From Tetrahymena elliotti 4EA (Eukaryota > Ciliophora > Oligohymenophorea > Hymenostomatida > Tetrahymenidae), in the NCBI GenBank assembly GCA_000231825.2, contig JH720379.1, forward strand, positions 18,372 to 44,568: 26,197 nt of DNA. Direction: 5' to 3'. Under the pieces are notes generated by a model that made no database searches, had not been told where the DNA came from, and saw nothing but the letters and a program-made list of their open reading frames with translations. Shown here piece by piece: positions 22,398-26,197 of this stretch. The first letter of the stretch is position 1. Every line of letters begins with the position of its first letter. Position numbers and translations under genes: made by a program.

Positions 22398-23097
22398 TCA
22401 ATTTTTAATTTCATATTCTTATGTTTAATTTAAAGATTGCAAAACTTCAGATATTTTAGTTTCTATTACACATCCTCCAATAATAATTTCATCGATTAAT
22501 GCATTTATCTATAGTGTTGATATAATAGTTTATTTATTCATATTTCATGTTAAAAATGATAATTACTTTATCAGGGAAGTAAACCATATCAAGTTCGCAA
22601 ACATCCTCAAACAAAGTATCGCAACCTTCAACTATTATCTATATATTGCAAGTGTTTATTTAACTATTAACTAAATTAACAAAAATAAATAGTTATCTTA
22701 CTTAAATCAAATCCAAAGCACTTAATTCACTTTCATCTTGATCAATGATCATAATAAAATGCAAAGAAGCATATTACCTATTTTGTAAAATATAAAAATA
22801 ACTAAAATCTATACATTTATTACATTATTAATTACCTTATAATAATCGTACACTTTTTATCATATATTCCATCTTTATCTTTTATAAAATGACTTTTTCT
22901 ACCATCTGGATATTTAACTAATTCGAATAATTTCTAAATAATCTCATTCTATTTGTCAACTTTTAATAATTATAATTAAACTATATTAATACATCACCTA
23001 TCTATCAATTTGCAATCTATTTACCATTAATGTTCTCATAGAATTTGCTAATTCTTACTTTCCCTAAATTGTTTATTATTAAGAACAGTTTTATCAT
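22398..23097 (-). CDS. Clathrin-type adaptor complex small (sigma) subunit, AP-3-like, five exons
   Basis: Five exons (23025-23097, 22836-22959, 22702-22777, 22567-22638, 22398-22508) join into 152 codons (151 aa). The longin-type fold of adaptin small chains is clear. The start MIKLFLIINNLGKVRISKFY matches the conserved N-terminus, and RQYASLHFIM matches the YRxYAxLxF block. DESELSALDLIQ and then EDVCELDMVYFPDKI match the ESELxxLDLIQ and NVCELDLIFHxDKV hallmarks. ALIDEIIIGGCVIETKISEV matches the ILxEMIMGGMVLETN region. The L/IDLIQ, CELD and GG-V-ETN combination favours AP-3 sigma over AP-1 or AP-2. It should act in cargo sorting to lysosome-related or phagosomal compartments as part of a heterotetramer; the other three subunits are not in this window. 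Length is typical of the family. All four introns are 58-65 nt and phases match. Confidence 0.92.
22509..22566 (-). other. Intron 4 of the adaptor sigma gene
   Basis: 58 nt, phase 0; donor GATAAA|GTAATTATC, acceptor CACTATAG|ATAAATGC. It follows FPDK, just before the last conserved helix. Confidence 0.85.
22639..22701 (-). other. Intron 3 of the adaptor sigma gene
   Basis: 63 nt, phase 0; donor ATTTAA|GTAAGATAAC, acceptor TATATAG|ATAATAGTTG. It lies between LDLIQ and the segment leading into CELD. Confidence 0.82.
22778..22835 (-). other. Intron 2 of the adaptor sigma gene
   Basis: 58 nt, phase 2; donor ATAAG|GTAATTAAT, acceptor CAAAATAG|GTAATATGC. Splicing places RQYASLHF in the expected conserved position. 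Confidence 0.85.
22960..23024 (-). other. Intron 1 of the adaptor sigma gene
   Basis: 65 nt, phase 1; donor AATG|GTAAATAG, acceptor ATTAAAAG|TTGACAAA. Confidence 0.85.
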
Positions 23098-23469
23098 ATT
23101 ACTTTTACTTTTTTTTGCTACTTATCTTTGGATTGAATAATCTAAATATCTAATTTAATTCAATTAAAAAGTTGTTATTTACGATTGGCGTTCAACACTT
23201 TAAAATTTATATTTTACGTTTTGCAAAAAAATCTAAAAACAAAAATTTAGATATTTTTCATATTATTAATTTGCTTAATTAAAACTTATTATTGACATCT
23301 ATAAACTAAACCAAAAGATAAAGAAAAATTATTACTTCAACTCATATTTCTTAAAACAAAAAAAGCTATCATAGAGTACATATTGTTTCATAGAAATGGT
23401 TTAATTATTTTTAATATTAATTTTATTAAATAAAGCTTAAATAACACAAAATGATAATAACAGTTTCTT

Positions 23470-23597
23470 ATACCATATTTCCTCGATATCTTGTGAGGAA
23501 TTGACCAAATTAAATTTTTAGATATTCGGATATAATTATGTCAATTCGCCAAAATTCGCAGACCAAATTCACATCTCACCGCGAGGAAATACAGTAT
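23470..23597. mobile_element. Possible MITE: 128-bp unit with inverted ends
   Basis: The ends ATACCATATTTCCTCG (23470-23485) and, on minus, ATACTGTATTTCCTCG (from 23597 down to 23582) match at 14 of 16 positions. The interior is A+T-rich and non-coding. The outermost TA bases could be the TA target used by Tc1/mariner transposases, and a decayed transposase of that class starts about 350 bp away. The unit is relatively G+C-rich against its surroundings. A perfect 19-bp direct repeat (ACTTCAACTCATATTTCTT) stands on either side at 23334-23352 and 23753-23771. The rest of 23098-23949 shows no gene. Confidence 0.55.
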
Positions 23598-23949
23598 TAG
23601 AATAAATGCAAAATAATTTCATGAAATAAACTAAAAATTAAATGAAAAATTTCTAAATTTGTTAAAAAGTTAATGTGGTTTAATCATTCTATAATACATA
23701 AAGTAATTAATATCATTAAATATTTACTTGATAGATCACTTTATATATTAATACTTCAACTCATATTTCTTTGAATCAAAATTAGTCATATTAACAAAAC
23801 ATTTTTTTTTGAATAGAGAATTTTCAATGAAATCTAGACAATAAACAAAAACATACAAAATCTACATTAAATTCATAATAAATTCAGCTTTTAATAAAAA
23901 TAAACAAGCTTTTAAATAATTTTTTTTGTTTTCATTCTGTTAATTATTA

Positions 23950-25001
23950 TCCTTAAGTTCTTATTACTTCGTTTCACCAAGCAGAATATTATAATATGCC
24001 TTATGAATAGCTTTTTGAGTGATTTAGCTGTTAAAAAAGAAATGACGTAATTGAGTGAATAATTCATCAGAATTTTCTATGTTTTATCAATATCATAGAT
24101 TTCTTTTTTCAAGATACCAAATATAATCTCGATTATAGATAAATCTGGAGAATAAGGAGGGAATTATAAGGTCTCTATTCCATTTTCACAGAGCCAATCT
24201 AAGGTAGCCTTAGAAACATGGCACCGTCAACTAGCATTATCATGCTACAGAATCAGAACTCCTGAGTAAAATTCTTCTTCCAACTCTTGTTAAAGCAAGT
24301 CAATATATGTTTACAAATTCATATTCCCCTAAAGTTTAATGAATTAAAGAGGACCATTGTTTGATATCATTGCCCAACAGAATACAGAAAGTGGATATTA
24401 CTGCTTTTTTAAGCATGCTTCAGGGTAATTTAATGCTTATTTTCAACCATGCAAATTAGGGTCCAAACTTCTCCATTTAAAAGTGAATTCCATTTAAAAA
24501 ACAAATACTTTTAATATATTTTTTACCTTTTCTTAGGAGAGATCTAGAGTATTATACTCTATTCTCATTATCTATTGGTCTCAAAAGGATTAGTAAAGGT
24601 ATTTTATGAGCTTAAATGCCATTATCAATTAAAATTCTTCTAATTGTTTCCCTTTTCATTCCAATTTCTTATAATTCCTCCATCGCATCTATTTTCCTCA
24701 GACTTATATCAGGTTTCCTTCTTACGATATCTAAAATTATATCCTTTTCATCCTATGAATATTGAACTGGTCTTCCACTTTTTCGAGAATTGAGATTGAC
24801 ATTTCCATTTTCTTGAAATGTCTACCAAATTCTGTCAATCTACCTATTTAAATAATATTAATTCATCAATTTAAAATGAATTTATGAATCTAGTAACCTT
24901 GTTGAGTACTGTATGCCTATATTATTCCGCTCTTCTTTTGTCTATTTGGTTTTATAACTTGCTTTTTTAAAAGCAACAACACTATTTCTATTTCCTTGCA
25001 T
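23950..25001 (-). pseudogene. Decayed Tc1/mariner-type (IS630 superfamily) transposase
   Basis: From ATG 24999-25001 on minus, exon 1 runs into a 54-nt GT-AG intron (24844-24897). It continues as a helix-turn-helix and linker: FQENGNVNLNSRKSGRP (the GRPR-like motif), then RRKPDISLRKI and TIRRILIDNGI. The catalytic half is recognisable as LQHDNAS (about 24229-24248) and PPYSPDLSIIE (24129-24162). This is a D...E pair separated by about 36 residues, the hallmark DDE arrangement. The copy is dead: in-frame TGA at 24443-24445 (just after a HG that should begin HGW) and at 24227-24229 (inside the DNA-loop region). The first catalytic aspartate region near 24480-24530 is unreadable, and there is a frame change near 24080. 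The last segment in the shifted frame (HKAYYNILLGETK) still looks like the family's C-terminus. No clear terminal inverted repeats bracket it. Confidence 0.9.
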
Positions 25002-25219
25002 TTTCTTTTCACACTTTTTACTAACTATCTATCTTTTCGTCAAACCAATTTACAATTTTATTAATATATTAAGATAGAGGGAGGTTTTTTATATATTTTA
25101 ATATAGTAGTTTTTTAAATTTTCCTACACTTAATATATATCTAACTTTTCTTTTGTCACAAGATGAGCTGTAGAAGGGCCCTCCACTATTTTCTATAAAT
25201 TTTTTAATTTTTGCTTCTA

Positions 25220-25837
25220 TCATATTTTTACCACATTTTTCTCATATTGGTTATGAAATTAGTTAAAACTTTTTGCAAAACATAAAAGAATAATTATTAT
25301 TTTCTAAATCTTAAATAAAGTACTTAAAGCTTGATTTATTTAGTTAGAATCATAATAATTAGAATGATCCTTTATAAATGATAGATATACATTATTGTCA
25401 TCCTCTATTTCATTATTAAAATTATCAATGCTTGATTATGGTTAACTACTTTATTAATATTTATTGCTACTCTAGCAAAATATTTATTCTACCAAGCACT
25501 CTCTGTTTTTACTTAAAATAAGTTTTCTTTTACTGTTACTTTATTCTTCTCTAAGCTGTTATTAATTACTTTAATTCTTCTACCTATATTATCTATTTAT
25601 TGTTGAATCTATCCTAAATTACCTTATTTATTTGCAATAATCTACGAATATGAAAAATGAATAATGATGAAATTTTTAAAAAATAATAAATTTATCATCC
25701 ATCAATATTGAATGACTAGACGAAAACTGAATAATAGATTTTTCACTAAAATCTTTTATTTTTGAAAGATTTAATTCATGAATTGTCTAAATTATTTATT
25801 ACTTATTCAAATTAAAGTTGTTGACTTTTTATTTCAT
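25220..25837 (-). pseudogene. Uncertain, probably decayed ORF near the transposase
   Basis: One ciliate-code frame stays open for 206 codons from ATG 25835-25837 to TGA 25220-25222. Its start (NNFNLNKQQIIQTIHELNLS) and end (FNNEIEDDNNVYLSFIKDH) look like protein. In the middle, however, another frame reads more naturally as a coiled coil (NLGQIQQQIDNIGRR, then ESAWQNKYFARVAININK). Beyond the TGA the same frame continues plausibly (IVEGPSTAHLVTKEKLDIY, around 25130-25190). This mosaic suggests either a missed intron or a gene broken by compensating frameshifts and a stop. No family is recognised. It sits between the dead transposase and the right inverted-repeat arm, so it could belong to the same mobile unit. 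Confidence 0.4.
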
Positions 25838-25921
25838 TAACTTAAATTTACATTTTTTCAAAAATCCAAAATCTTATCAAAAGTAAAATGAATTATTTTT
25901 TAAAATATAATGTTCAATTAT

Positions 25922-26197
25922 TAATAATCTAATAAAATTAATTAATAGATAAAAGATGTCTGATGTAGATTGATAAATAAGTTTTAATACTGATATTTTT
26001 TTAGTTATTTTTAGCTACAAGATTAAATAGATAAATAATTTTATCAAAATAATAATTTTTACAAATTATAATATGAATGACTGACTACCTTTAGATAATC
26101 TTGAAGTAAGTAAAGTCTCACAATTTATTAAAATAATCTTTATTTCAAAACCATAATGATAAATTAATTAATCTTTTTGCTTTAATGAGTGTTGATT
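25922..26197 (-). repeat. Right arm of long inverted repeat at window edge
   Basis: This is the inverted partner of 52-316. On minus from 26197 it begins AATCAACACTCATTAAAGC, against AATCAATACTCATTAAAGC on plus from 52, and stays alignable to about 25922. Because the match is still strong at the last base, the right arm may extend beyond the window. Confidence 0.85.

Overview
The window reads as nuclear DNA of an oligohymenophorean ciliate, most likely Tetrahymena or a close relative. The sequence is very A+T-rich. Conserved proteins are only open if TAA and TAG are read as glutamine and TGA is the sole stop. The introns are short (54-86 nt), A+T-rich, and of GT...AG type. Standard-code ORF calling therefore breaks nearly every real gene into pieces; the gene models here were rebuilt by hand with the ciliate code. 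Species and nucleus (macronuclear or micronuclear) cannot be fixed from the sequence alone. No telomeric C4A2 repeats and no chromosome breakage sequence were seen.

Layout, left to right. 52-316 is one arm of a long inverted repeat whose partner ends the window (about 25922-26197). 795-2692 (-) is a damaged or truncated SF1 helicase of the UPF1/ZNFX1 type. 3694-5172 and 6042-7457 (-) are tandem paralogous histidine acid phosphatases with signal peptides and C-terminal membrane anchors. 8024-8095 (+) is tRNA-Pro(AGG), followed by a 261-bp tandem duplication. 9001-12295 (-) is a two-exon gene for a 1072-aa protein I do not recognise. 13387-14091 (-) is a second unrecognised ORF. About 14.5-18.1 kb is a gene-poor block of three successive degenerate tandem-repeat families. 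18258-18740 (-) encodes a small cysteine-rich protein that looks GPI-anchored. 20173-21587 (-) is a two-exon seven-helix receptor-like gene. 22398-23097 (-) is a five-exon adaptor-complex sigma subunit, closest to AP-3 sigma. 23470-23597 is a small hairpin-ended, MITE-like unit. 23950-25001 (-) is a decayed Tc1/mariner-type transposase with a fossil intron. 25220-25837 (-) is an uncertain, probably decaying ORF.

All protein-coding genes lie on the minus strand; only the tRNA is on plus. Several encode secretory or endomembrane functions (secreted or membrane acid phosphatases, a vesicle adaptor subunit, a surface protein, a receptor). That is a loose theme and not evidence of an operon-like unit. 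The most unusual features are the long inverted repeat at the window edges, the stacked repeat arrays in the middle, and two sizeable orphan proteins.
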